64,000 nt of DNA. Source: Fabrea salina. Lineage: Eukaryota; Ciliophora; Heterotrichea; Heterotrichida; Fabreidae. The position numbers were made by a program, and so were the translations under genes. Below, piece after piece: positions 1 through 8,653 of this stretch. The notes beneath the pieces are model-generated. The model did not search any database. It saw only the letters and a list, made by a program, of their open reading frames with translations, and was not told the origin of the DNA. The DNA is taken from contig JALIHJ010000020.1 of assembly GCA_022984795.1 (NCBI GenBank), positions 1 through 64,000 on the forward strand. The letters run 5' to 3'. Position 1 is the first letter of the stretch. The number at the start of each line of letters is the position of its first letter.

Positions 1-503
1 ACCCTAACACCCTAACACCCTAACACCCTAACACCCTAACACCCTAACACCCTAACACCCTAACACCCTAACACCCTAACACCCTAACACCCTAACACCC
101 TAACACCCTAACACCCTAACACCCTAACACCCTAACACCCTAACACCCTAACACCCTAACACCCTAACACCCTAACACCCTAACACCCTAACACCCTAAC
201 ACCCTAACACCCTAACACCCTAACACCCTAACACCCTAACACCCTAACACCCTAACACCCTAACACCCTAACACCCTAACACCCTAACACCCTAACACCC
301 TAACACCCTAACACCCTAACACCCTAACACCCTAACACCCTAACACCCTAACACCCTAACACCCTAACACCCTAACACCCTAACACCCTAACACCCTAAC
401 ACCCTAACACCCTAACACCCTAACACCCTAACACCCTAACACCCTAACACCCTAACACCCTAACACCCTAACACCCTAACACCCTAACACCCTAACACCC
501 TAA
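1..503. repeat. Telomere, C-rich strand, 8-bp repeat
   Basis: About 62 perfect tandem copies of CCCTAACA run from the first base and stop abruptly before unique AT-rich sequence. The C-rich strand read inward from the end means this is a true left chromosome end. The unit is the one known for heterotrich ciliates. No variant repeats are seen. Confidence 0.98.
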
Positions 504-918
504 ATAGATAAGTAATAGACTAAACAAAGACGCTAAAGAACATAGTAATACTATTCACAAACATTAAATAGTGTAAAAGGACTAGTTACATAGTTTAAGT
601 AGTTGACACATAAACAACACAGTAGTTACTAATAATACTATAAGAATTGAAGAGTAGTTAAGTAAGAACTAGAAACATGCATAATCACCGAGTACAACAG
701 TAAGTAGTTAATGCCAAAAACACTAACTAAATGGTTGTTTAGAACACAGTACTAGTTCAATAACATCATTAGTAATCACTAAACACCTAGTAACGAGTTA
801 ATGAAGTGTCATAAGCACCCAAGTAGAATTGGTTAGTACTTAAGTCGAGCAATAAAGACAATAGAGAATCAAGAACAGGAAGAACTACCAATAAACAAGT
901 TAATCAAGAATTCAATAA
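504..918. other. Subtelomeric spacer without a recognisable gene
   Basis: This AT-rich stretch has no coding potential that I can see and stops occur in all frames. The plus strand is rich in A relative to T, and a short motif AGTAGTTA or close variants recurs several times. It separates the telomere from the 3' end of the first gene. I see no promoter or RNA gene in it. Confidence 0.6.
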
Positions 919-2259
919 TTAAATTAAGTTAACTGACCATACATTATCAGTATGGCCTTTTAGTTCTTGAGTCTGTTCGCCTGTAGATAGGTCCCAAACT
1001 CTCACTGAATTGTCTCCATAGCCACCTCCAGACACTAAGTACTTATTGTCACTTGATAGCTTGACTGAAAGTACTCCTCCAGTGTGTCCTCTGAGTACTT
1101 GAGTAGTTTCTCCAGAAGCCAGACTCCACACTCTAATGGTTTTGTCTGCACTTCCTGAGACTATGAACTGGTCGTCACTTGAAATAGCCACTGAGCAGAC
1201 AACACTACCATGTCCTTTCAGCACTCTAATTAAGTCTCCAGAAGTAAGACTCCACACTCTAACAGTGCAGTCACTACTTCCGGAGACAATGTATTGGTCA
1301 CTCTTGGAAATGGCCACTGATCTGACATAATCACTATGGCCTTGAAGGACTCTAATCACTTCTCCAGTAGCTAGACTCCACACTCTGAGTGTATAGTCAC
1401 GACTACCAGAGACAATGAATTGGTCCTTGGTAGAAATGGCCACTGACCTAACACAATGACTATGGCCATTGAGTACCTGAGTGGTTAGTCCAGAAGCTAG
1501 ACTCCACACTCTAAGTGTTTTGTCTGCACTCCCAGACACAACCCACTCGCCATCACTAGAAATGGCCACAGAGTATACCCCATCACTATGCCCCTTGAGT
1601 ACTTGGGTTACTTGTGCAGTAGCTAGACTCCACACTCGAATGGTGGAATCATGACTACCAGACACTAGTATCCCTTTCTTAAGAGACACAGCAACTGAAT
1701 AGACACATACAGTATGGCCTGTAAGCACTCTAGTCTCTCCATCTTCCCAAATCCTTATGGTCTTATCATGACTACCCGATATAACCACAGGCTTTCTAGA
1801 GAGTACTTGGGGTAGTTGGTCTTTAGTCTCTAGTTGTTGGTGGAGAGTTGTTTCTTGGGACTCAGCAACTTGGTTTTCTAGGGCTTGGAGTTGGTTGTTG
1901 AAGCCCAGTTGGTTGATTAGTTGCTCGAAAGTGTCTTTGGATCTGACCTGGTTGACTCGTTGGATGGTTGAAGCAATGTTGGATTGGGAGCCAAGTAGGT
2001 CGTTCTTGAGTTGTTTGAGTAGAGCAAGTTGCTCAGAAGTCACTCTCTCAACTTCTGAGACAATGAGAGTGCTTAGTTGGATGACTTCTTTTTTCTGGCG
2101 GGAAATCATCCTCAGCACTTCATTCACTTGGTCACTTTCAGTCAGAGGGCTAGCAGTGTGGCCTTGAGTAACATGACTGGCAAGCATATGCTCACACAAC
2201 AACTCTCCACAGCTACACTTGGAAATAGCTTGGCACTTCGAAGGACAGTTGGCTTGCAT
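919..2259 (-). CDS. B-box-like / coiled-coil / WD40 repeat protein
   Basis: A 446-residue protein. The N-terminus carries a Cys/His cluster (about residues 5-34: C5, C9, C15, C17, C22, H24, H29, H34) that resembles a B-box-like zinc-binding module. A coiled-coil region follows to about residue 150. Then seven WD40 blades, each ending in RIW or RVW and spaced about 40 residues, would close a full propeller. Several blades are nearly identical in wording (RVWSLASG, RVWSLATG), suggesting recent internal repeat homogenisation. Such proteins are scaffolds; the partner cannot be read from sequence. It is the first gene inside the telomere and is transcribed towards it. A decayed paralogue lies just inward, so this is probably a subtelomeric family. 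Confidence 0.9.
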   Translation of the reverse strand: MQANCPSKCQAISKCSCGELLCEHMLASHVTQGHTASPLTESDQVNEVLRMISRQKKEVIQLSTLIVSEVERVTSEQLALLKQLKNDLLGSQSNIASTIQRVNQVRSKDTFEQLINQLGFNNQLQALENQVAESQETTLHQQLETKDQLPQVLSRKPVVISGSHDKTIRIWEDGETRVLTGHTVCVYSVAVSLKKGILVSGSHDSTIRVWSLATAQVTQVLKGHSDGVYSVAISSDGEWVVSGSADKTLRVWSLASGLTTQVLNGHSHCVRSVAISTKDQFIVSGSRDYTLRVWSLATGEVIRVLQGHSDYVRSVAISKSDQYIVSGSSDCTVRVWSLTSGDLIRVLKGHGSVVCSVAISSDDQFIVSGSADKTIRVWSLASGETTQVLRGHTGGVLSVKLSSDNKYLVSGGGYGDNSVRVWDLSTGEQTQELKGHTDNVWSVNLI

Positions 2260-2657
2260 TATAAATGGGAGGTGGAAAATGGTGGTAAATTTAGGGGGCA
2301 GTAGTTAAGTTTTAGGGAGTAAGAAATCTGAGTAGTCGAGATACGTTAGTGACTAGTTCTAACCAACAATAGCTTGAGTAAGAGCAGAGCACTAATCTAC
2401 CACGTAGTACTTGAAGCAGACAAACAAAACCAAACAAATAGGTAAGAACAATGTCAACACTATCTTCAACTAGAAAAGAAGAAACAAAACTCAATGAAGA
2501 GACTTATGAAAACAGAATTCACTCAGAAAGAACTTGCATGAAGTCGATAAATTACACCCCAACTAGTCTATAGACTCACATGAAGTAATGGTTACTACTA
2601 AACAATGCTGAAGATTTATGCATCATTCAAGGGGCTTATGTTTTACAATGAGAACCA

Positions 2658-2925
2658 TTAATTAATTCTTCGGATCAATTCCTGCACTAGTGCTTCGAGT
2701 CTTTGAACTGCTTCCTTTACTTCCTGGATCGCTTCACGGTTTTCTTGGATGGCTCTACGGTTTTCCTGGATCGCTCTACCGTTGCACTGTTAGCTTGGAT
2801 AGCAGCACGGTTGTTTTGGATCTCTCTAGCGTTTGCTTCTATCGCTCTGGAGTTCCCTTGCACAGCCCTTGATATACAAAGATCTCTGAAGGTATAGTGC
2901 CTTCTTTAGTGACCTCCCTAGTCAT
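2658..2925 (-). pseudogene. Decayed coiled-coil repeat gene
   Basis: Read on the minus strand, this stretch encodes a heptad repeat with units such as AIQENRR, AIQENRE and AIQEVKE, ending in LIRRIN and a TAA stop. The open frame is not continuous. The repeat passes from one frame to another near the middle, consistent with loss of one base, and the ATG at 2923-2925 is in a different frame from the repeat. The 21-bp periodicity and amphipathic pattern show it was once coding. The flanking bases 2260-2657 and 2926-3069 hold no gene I can support, only a 40-codon open frame at 2451-2573 of doubtful meaning. Confidence 0.55.
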
Positions 2926-4165
2926 ATTTTTTCTTTCTTCAGATGAAACTACTTGAAGACTTGGGAGACTGTGTGTTATCTTGCATTTATAAGCAAGGAT
3001 TAATCAACTAGGGAAGAATGCATAACGCGCCATTTGAGACAAGCTTAAAAATGGTATCTTTACTGAGTATCAACACTTGAAAAGGAGACTCAAAGACAAG
3101 CTACTTGAATCAACAACAACACCTATTTCACAGGTACTCCAAGATTTAATATATTTTGAAAGAATTAGGGGATCTATTAGCCTGATGGAGTGAACTGAAT
3201 TAGTATGACGTTCTAGAACTGCAACTTGCTCTCCAGTAGCTAGCTCCCAAACCCTGATGTTTCCATGCTCATCTCCAGACACTAAGAACTTTCTCCTCTT
3301 TGATATTCTTACTGACTTGATAGCTGCTGTGTGACTCATCTCAACTCCAACTTGACTCTTGGTTTCAGTGCTCCAAATCTTAATACACCGATCCTTGCCG
3401 CCAGAAACTATGAAGGCTCCAAACTTTTCAGGAATGTCCACTGAAAGCACAGGTCCAGCATGACCTCTAAACACATGAATTTGCTTTTCAGTTGCGTAGT
3501 TCCCAACCTAACAGTTTTATCTTCACTTGGAGAAACCAAGAACTTTTCATTTGAAGCAAGAGCCAAGGAACAAACAGTAGAGGTATGGCCTTGCAGAACT
3601 GCTTCTTTTCAAGCCAAAACCTGATTGTGCCATCCTTGCTGCCTGAGACAACAAAGTCTTCTTTGTTGGAAAGAAGCACTGCAGAAACACTGTCAGTGTG
3701 CCCTCTCAACACCATACACTGTTCTCCACTACCAGAATCCCACAACCTAACGGTTCTGTCCTGGCCTCCGGAAACCACCACTACGTCTGACTTAGGCATG
3801 GTTAAACACAAAACAGGACCGTCGTGACTCCCAAAAGTTCTAAGTAGATTCCCACTAACAACATCCCAAACCCTAATGCTGCCGTCGGAGTTTCCAGTAA
3901 TAGCAGAATGGTTCTTAAACATGCACATTGACTCAATTTTAGAAGAAGATTCTTGCATAATTACAGTTGGTCTAGCGTTCTCCCAAACTCTAACAGTGTT
4001 GTCTTTGGCACTTGAAACAATGACAGGCATGTCTTCTTGAACGTCTTCTTGGTTGAATGGAGAGTGGATTGTTTGGATTCCAGAAGGAACGCTGCTGGCA
4101 GAGGGTTCCTGAACAACGTCATACTCACTTTGAGTTCTTGAGTACTCGGTAGTATTTTGCTGAGT

Positions 4166-4182
4166 TAATTGTGCGCAGGATG
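4166..4182 (+). repeat. Target-site duplication, left copy, of SINE-like copy 1
   Basis: TAATTGTGCGCAGGATG is found here and, identically, on the other side of the insert. The exact edge at the right is blurred by the AT tail. Confidence 0.75.
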
Positions 4183-4329
4183 GGGAGACTTGAGGGATCT
4201 CTGAATCCTGCGCACGCTGTGCTGCCATATATGCTATGAGGGCAAGGAACACCGAGGGCTACGAAGGGTCTCTTCGGAGATAGGGCTAAGACAGCTGACC
4301 TTCCGATCGGTAACAAGATTTAATAATAA
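4183..4329 (+). mobile_element. SINE-like insert, copy 1 (5'-truncated)
   Basis: A GC-rich 147-bp insert within the WD40 pseudogene, bounded by a perfect 17-bp direct repeat. It shares a series of blocks in the same order with the insert at 16301-16506: GGGGAG, GAGGGA.CT, GCGCACGC, CAAGGAACAC, and GACAGCTGAC close to the 3' end. It ends in a TAA-repeat tail (TTTAATAATAATAA). Relative to copy 2 it lacks about 65 bp at the 5' side. 5' truncation, A/T tail and long target duplication are the marks of LINE-driven retroposition. No coding capacity is seen. An 11-bp inverted match to the target repeat occurs inside the insert and may be coincidental. Confidence 0.7.
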
Positions 4330-4346
4330 TAATTGTGCGCAGGATG
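4330..4346 (+). repeat. Target-site duplication, right copy, of SINE-like copy 1
   Basis: Identical 17-bp partner of the repeat at 4166-4182, directly after the TAA-rich tail of the insert. Confidence 0.75.
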
Positions 4347-5055
4347 AATCTCACTTGAAGCAGAAGAACTATTAAAAGAACTAGCAATGCAAGGAGGTTG
4401 TGGAATGCAGTTATTTCGACTTGCAGGACCACTTTCAAGACCACCTTGTTGGACAAGCTCATCTTCTGCAATAGAGTCCTTTCGACTTGGAGGACCACTT
4501 GAAGAACTAGAAGAATTAGGAATATCAGGAGGTAGAGGTTCTGGAAAGGAGTTATTTTGAAGACCCAGAGAGCCTTCTGAGCTGGAAAACTTTCCTCTCC
4601 GTCAATATCTTGAATGGACTGCTTGAATTCTGCCACCTGGCTCTTGAGGGAACTCTTGAGTGAATTTAGTTCTTGGTTGAATTTGTCACGGTCAGCTTAG
4701 GTCTGAAGTGCAACAAGAACTTAACAAGCCTTTCTTCTAAATCTCTGAGTCCAGTTAGTTGGTGCAAACTCAACTTTTCAACCCCACTGATCAAAGACTC
4801 ACGCAACTTCAAAACAGTTCCCTTCTGACGGGAAGTTTCAGCAAGAATTTGGTTTAAGTCAGTTACCTCCAAAGGGTGGATAGAGTGGCCTTGTTCAAGG
4901 TGAGTTTTTATTTTGTGAGAGCAAAGCAACTCCACAACGGCACTTGGACATAAAAGGGCAGACTGGAGAGCAATTAGTTTGCATTATTAGTGGATAGAAA
5001 ATGGACAGATTTAAAGAAGATAATGTAATTAGCGAGTATAAATAGACTACTTAAG

Positions 5056-5814
5056 ATGTCTAGCAAAAAAGCATTCTCGCGAGCTGGAAGGGCCAGTTTG
5101 AAGCAGTTCAGGATATTCTCAGAGAGAGATTCCTTAATGGGAAACAAAGCAGTGCCAGAAAAGAAAGCCAGGAAAGCAGAAACCCAAGAAGAAAAACTTG
5201 GAAGACAAGAAGTCAAGAAACTGGTTCTTGAAGAACTAGAGAACCTAGAAGCCGAAGAAACCGAGGTCCCTAGTTACCAACCCTCTGCAGCTTTCAAGTC
5301 CCCTGCAAGACCCAACTTCATCAGCGAAAACGACCTTCCTCCTCCAGCCTACTACAACATCAAACTAGACTTGGTTTGCAAGAAATCGCCTTGCTACAAA
5401 GTTTCACCTGCACGCAACAGGTCCCACAAACAGCCAGAAACAATGCTGTGTCCGTTTTACGAAACAGCTACTTCGCCAACTGCAAAGGCTTTGAAGTTCA
5501 GCAGACAAGCAAAAAGACCCTACATCTTCAAAAACTACCCTTCTCCCCACGAAAACCGGTTTTTGAATTGCAACTTGACTCCTTCCAACTGTTCCAAATA
5601 CAAGTGAGCTTTACTTAGGCACATGGAAGTTTATCCCTTCGAGAAGTACACTGTGAGAGAAGACAGGTTCAGCAGGGTTTCAGAGTGTGCAGGAGACTAC
5701 TCCCCCAACAAGGAAGCAGTTCTGCTCAGACTTTCAAGTGTACTTGAGTTCGAGAAAATGAGCAGAAGAAAAAAAGGTCGCCTAGGTTCGACTCTAAAAC
5801 AGTTGCAAGTATGA
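5056..5814 (+). CDS. Basic protein of unknown function, one 15-nt intron
   Basis: Two adjacent open frames join into one 247-residue protein when the 15-nt intron at 5604-5618 is removed; the join gives SKYK-HMEVYP and keeps the frame. The N-terminal third is charged and probably helical (about residues 30-70, rich in K, E and R). The C-terminal part is rich in Pro, Tyr and Lys, with segments such as PPPAYYNIKLDL and KRPYIFKNYPSP, loosely like microtubule- or cilium-associated Pro-rich proteins. I do not recognise the family. The stop is TGA, followed eight codons later by TAG. It is the first gene inward of the subtelomeric pseudogenes. Confidence 0.75.
5604..5618 (+). other. 15-nt spliceosomal intron
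   Basis: GTGAGCTTTACTTAG. It has GT and AG ends, an in-frame stop if retained, and T9-A10 in common with the other 15-nt introns of this window. Removing it restores a continuous frame into the downstream exon. Confidence 0.75.
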
Positions 5815-6125
5815 GGAAAGCAGACTCTGTAGATATATTTGAAAGGACTTCTAAAAACAGCATTATGGAGTCTTAGAGTCCTTCAGCAATGAAGGAAGAC
5901 TTAATGCTAAGAACTTACATGAAGCTAGTAGATAAATAACTTACTGTAAATATGTAATTTTTCCCAAATACCCTTGAACTCCTCATTATAAAGATCAGTC
6001 TAGTGCTTGTGTATTTCTTGCCTTAGCATCTTCTTAAAGGTTTTCGAAGCACCAAACATCAGTTTTTCTGGATGCTTGAGTTAAGTGCAGCTCTATAAGT
6101 TTCAGAGTAGTTTAAGTTAAAGAAA
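5815..6125. other. Spacer between convergent genes, no clear gene
   Basis: About 310 bp, long for this genome, between two converging genes. On the minus strand an open stretch begins MFGASKTFKK at 6061 and continues after one in-frame TAG with a protein-like run (TDLYNEEFKGIWEKLH). It may be a decayed small gene or chance. No RNA gene is visible. Confidence 0.4.
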
Positions 6126-8012
6126 TTAAGACTTACCATTCTTGAATTTACTAAAAAGCATCTTTTCAAGGGTCATGAAAGGAACTTCGACTATCAAAGA
6201 AAGAGGAATGGCTGCAGTCCAAGACAGAGCATTTGCCATAACCCAGTCACAAAACAAGTTGGTTCCGTTGAAAACAATTGACCCTTCTTCAGCTGCAAAG
6301 AGACCTATCATTATTGCAAAATGCACCAAAAAGCAGGCAAAAGACAACTTAGCAAATGGCTCCCAGAAGGGTGCTGCTAAAATGCTGTAGACTATTTTGA
6401 GTCTGTTCAAAAGGAGAGGCATCATTACCATAACTAGACCTAGCGAATAACCCAGTCTGTAAGTTCCCAGAAACAAAGCATCTTGTGCTGGAGTCCAAAC
6501 TTCTTGGTTTAAGTGGGAGTAGGATCCGCGCTGAGCAAGTATGAAGAACAAAATAAAGGCCATGCCTAACACGAAACTTGCAACTGCCCCTAGCTTGGTG
6601 TTTCTGATTTTGTTTATCAGAAAGTAAGCTACTTGGTCTGGGTGGGAGTCTGGCTGCAAAGACTTCATTTTGGTGTACCTCAAGTACACAAATCCACAGT
6701 ACAAACCCAGTACGTAAGGAATGTACCTGCAGTAGGGTTTGGTGTACATAATATAGTAAAAGTTAGTATCTTCAGACTGTTCGTTTCGGTTGTCAGCAAT
6801 GCTAGTGGTGAACCCGTACTCTGAAGCAAGAGTAGTACTGATAACTACTCCAGCAACTACTAAAGTTGCTTTGAAAAGCCAGCCTATCCACTTAGCAAAG
6901 TTGTAGTATACCGTAATGATGATTGGACTGAACCAGAAGAACTGCATGTCATTGGCTAGGTACCAACCTATTCCAAAGCACCTGTTTCCCCTTCCGCTAG
7001 GTATGAAGTTGTTGAGGAATAAGAAGTTACTCCACCAGTACTCGTCGCAGTGCTGGGTCATAATTTCGGTTTGGAACCAAAGTGGACCTGAGCCAATTCT
7101 CCTTACAAAGAAGTTGTAAATCAGCATCATGAACATATAAAGAGGCAAGATCCTTAGTAATCTGTGCAGGTAAACAAAGGTCCACCCTGCAATTCCTAGT
7201 TTTCCACGACGCTTTTCCACTTCCGAAAGGGTCAAGTACCCCATGAGTAGTCCTCCTAGCCAGAAAAAAGTGTCAACTGCAAAAATAGCGGAATAGCAAA
7301 GAACAAACCATAATCTCTGCATCAGTTCTGGAGCTTCTTCGATGTTGATGACTGCAAAATTAGCTTTAAAGGTAGAGGAGTGACCTAGTATCACCCAAGT
7401 CATTGACAAAACCCTAACTGCATTCAAACAACTCAGTGTTTTTGATTCATTAGTTCCTGGTTGCCTTCTAGCAAACAGCTTCCTGAAGTTGTTTGTGAAT
7501 GCAAAGGCATGAACTACTTCAAAGTAAAAAGGCTTGCTGTCGAGTTCTTGGTACTTAGTGTCTAAAACCGAACCCCAAACTGCCAAAGCTATCAAGCCAA
7601 GACTCAGAAATATAGTAAACTTGCCTCCTGCACCTAGTTCAGGGTCTTCAGGAGAGTTAACTTTAAAAGTGACAGGGGCTCCATCAGGCACTAGTGAGTT
7701 TAGTGAAGCTTCTATTTCTTGGCCAGAGCACTGCTGGGGCACGCATAGTCCCATGAAGGTTGAAATTCTTTGGATCTTGTTGTGGAGCACATAATAATTA
7801 CTACCTGACCTTAGACAAGACCTGTACTGTCCTAGGTCGTTGGGTCCTTTTCCGGAGTATAGAAGTGGTGCTGCTTCTTGGGAATTGCCTTTGATGACTT
7901 GGATTGTAGAATTGAAGAACTGTAAAAGGCCAGTGTCGCACTCTGATTCAGCACTTGAGATCTGCATTCCTAGTGCCAGCACAATGAATAAACTCAGTAA
8001 GACCTTTTCCAT
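6126..8012 (-). CDS. NRF-6-type membrane acyltransferase (acyltransferase 3 family)
   Basis: 628 residues. A signal peptide (MEKVLLSLFIVLALGM...) leads into a lumenal NRF-type domain with paired cysteines (to about residue 125). It is followed by a multi-pass acyltransferase-3 domain with about ten membrane spans. Family hallmarks include the first catalytic-type motif region (LNAVRVLSMTWVILGHSST, with the conserved His) and the WYLANDMQFF segment. Members move acyl groups onto lipids, sterols or sugars at a membrane; substrates of the NRF-6 branch are unclear. It is paired with a second member downstream on the other strand (8654-10531), with a small secreted protein gene between them. Its start codon is 14 bp from that gene's start. 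Confidence 0.9.
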   Translation of the reverse strand: MEKVLLSLFIVLALGMQISSAESECDTGLLQFFNSTIQVIKGNSQEAAPLLYSGKGPNDLGQYRSCLRSGSNYYVLHNKIQRISTFMGLCVPQQCSGQEIEASLNSLVPDGAPVTFKVNSPEDPELGAGGKFTIFLSLGLIALAVWGSVLDTKYQELDSKPFYFEVVHAFAFTNNFRKLFARRQPGTNESKTLSCLNAVRVLSMTWVILGHSSTFKANFAVINIEEAPELMQRLWFVLCYSAIFAVDTFFWLGGLLMGYLTLSEVEKRRGKLGIAGWTFVYLHRLLRILPLYMFMMLIYNFFVRRIGSGPLWFQTEIMTQHCDEYWWSNFLFLNNFIPSGRGNRCFGIGWYLANDMQFFWFSPIIITVYYNFAKWIGWLFKATLVVAGVVISTTLASEYGFTTSIADNRNEQSEDTNFYYIMYTKPYCRYIPYVLGLYCGFVYLRYTKMKSLQPDSHPDQVAYFLINKIRNTKLGAVASFVLGMAFILFFILAQRGSYSHLNQEVWTPAQDALFLGTYRLGYSLGLVMVMMPLLLNRLKIVYSILAAPFWEPFAKLSFACFLVHFAIMIGLFAAEEGSIVFNGTNLFCDWVMANALSWTAAIPLSLIVEVPFMTLEKMLFSKFKNGKS

Positions 8013-8026
8013 TTATCTCAGTTATA

Positions 8027-8623
8027 ATGAAGTTTTTTATAACATTACTTCTGGCTTTCGGTAACTTGGGGAGTGCAAAGAGCTTAAAAGGGTGTTTTTT
8101 GAAGTCTTACGGGTTGTGGCAAGCAGGGTTCACAAGTGAATCGGTTCCTGAAGGTTTGGACTGGGTGGATGAGTGCTTTTTTGTGTTTGAAGACTACTTA
8201 GACGAATCGAGTTACAAAGCAGTGCGTGCGGTAATTGGCTCGTTAAGTAAGTTGTACGGAATTTATGATTACAAAGCAACTGCAAAAAGGATTCAGCTTC
8301 TTATGATGCTTGCAGTTGATATATACACTAGTTACTCCAAAGATGGAAAACTCCACTATGGGTTTGCAGATATCACTGATGAGGAAAACATAGTTAAGTA
8401 CCTTGACCAAATGTTTATAAATGACAAAAAAACTACCAAAAGAATTTGGGATGTTTTGAAAAAGATTGCTGCGGAAGGGTTTGAGTACTTTTCAGATTTT
8501 TATGAAAGTTTGAAATCAAGCGACTACTGGGGAAAAGCAAAGAAGTTTTTCACCGAGAACAGCTATTTTCAGGGAGGTTACGACTTCTTTGAGGATTTGG
8601 AAAAACGCAATAGTGACCTCTAA
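8027..8623 (+). CDS. Small secreted protein, unknown family
   Basis: 198 residues with a clear signal peptide (MKFFITLLLAFGNLGSA) and a mostly helical, acidic and aromatic-rich mature part with three or four cysteines near its N-terminus. No transmembrane segment follows the leader, so it is secreted or lumenal. I do not recognise the family. It lies between two related membrane acyltransferases, shares a 14-bp divergent start region with the first and stands 30 bp upstream of the second, so co-expression is possible. Confidence 0.8.
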   Translation: MKFFITLLLAFGNLGSAKSLKGCFLKSYGLWQAGFTSESVPEGLDWVDECFFVFEDYLDESSYKAVRAVIGSLSKLYGIYDYKATAKRIQLLMMLAVDIYTSYSKDGKLHYGFADITDEENIVKYLDQMFINDKKTTKRIWDVLKKIAAEGFEYFSDFYESLKSSDYWGKAKKFFTENSYFQGGYDFFEDLEKRNSDL

Positions 8624-8653
8624 TGGCTTAAAGTTAACATTAATCTGATAAAA

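Larger units (their letters stand above)
3070..4984 (-). pseudogene. Decayed B-box-like / WD40 paralogue
   Basis: The start (MQTNC, then a Cys-rich run ending KCRCG) matches the N-terminus of the intact WD40 gene nearer the telomere. After about 20 codons the frame shifts; the homologous continuation (ELLCSHKIKTHLEQGH) is in another frame. Further downstream the propeller is spread over at least three frames. Blades such as VRVWENAR, IRVWDVVSG, VRLWDSGSG and IRVWELATG are recognisable, with frame changes near 4670, 3590 and 3490. A SINE-like insert lies in the linker before the propeller. Removing 15- or 16-nt introns does not restore one frame, so I call it a pseudogene. Sequencing indels are the alternative explanation. 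Confidence 0.8.

Noticed and set aside
2312-2494. Minus-strand 60-codon open frame in the subtelomeric spacer
   Set aside because: Cys/Leu-rich composition typical of shadow frames, no ATG context or homology.
2451-2573. 40-codon plus-strand ORF (MSTLSSTRKEETKLNEE...)
   Set aside because: Polar and vaguely protein-like, but too short, with no family and no intron that extends it.
5868-6061. Minus-strand MFGASKTFKK... frame with one in-frame TAG
   Set aside because: TAG is used as a stop elsewhere in the window, and no 15-nt intron removes it. Probably decayed or chance.
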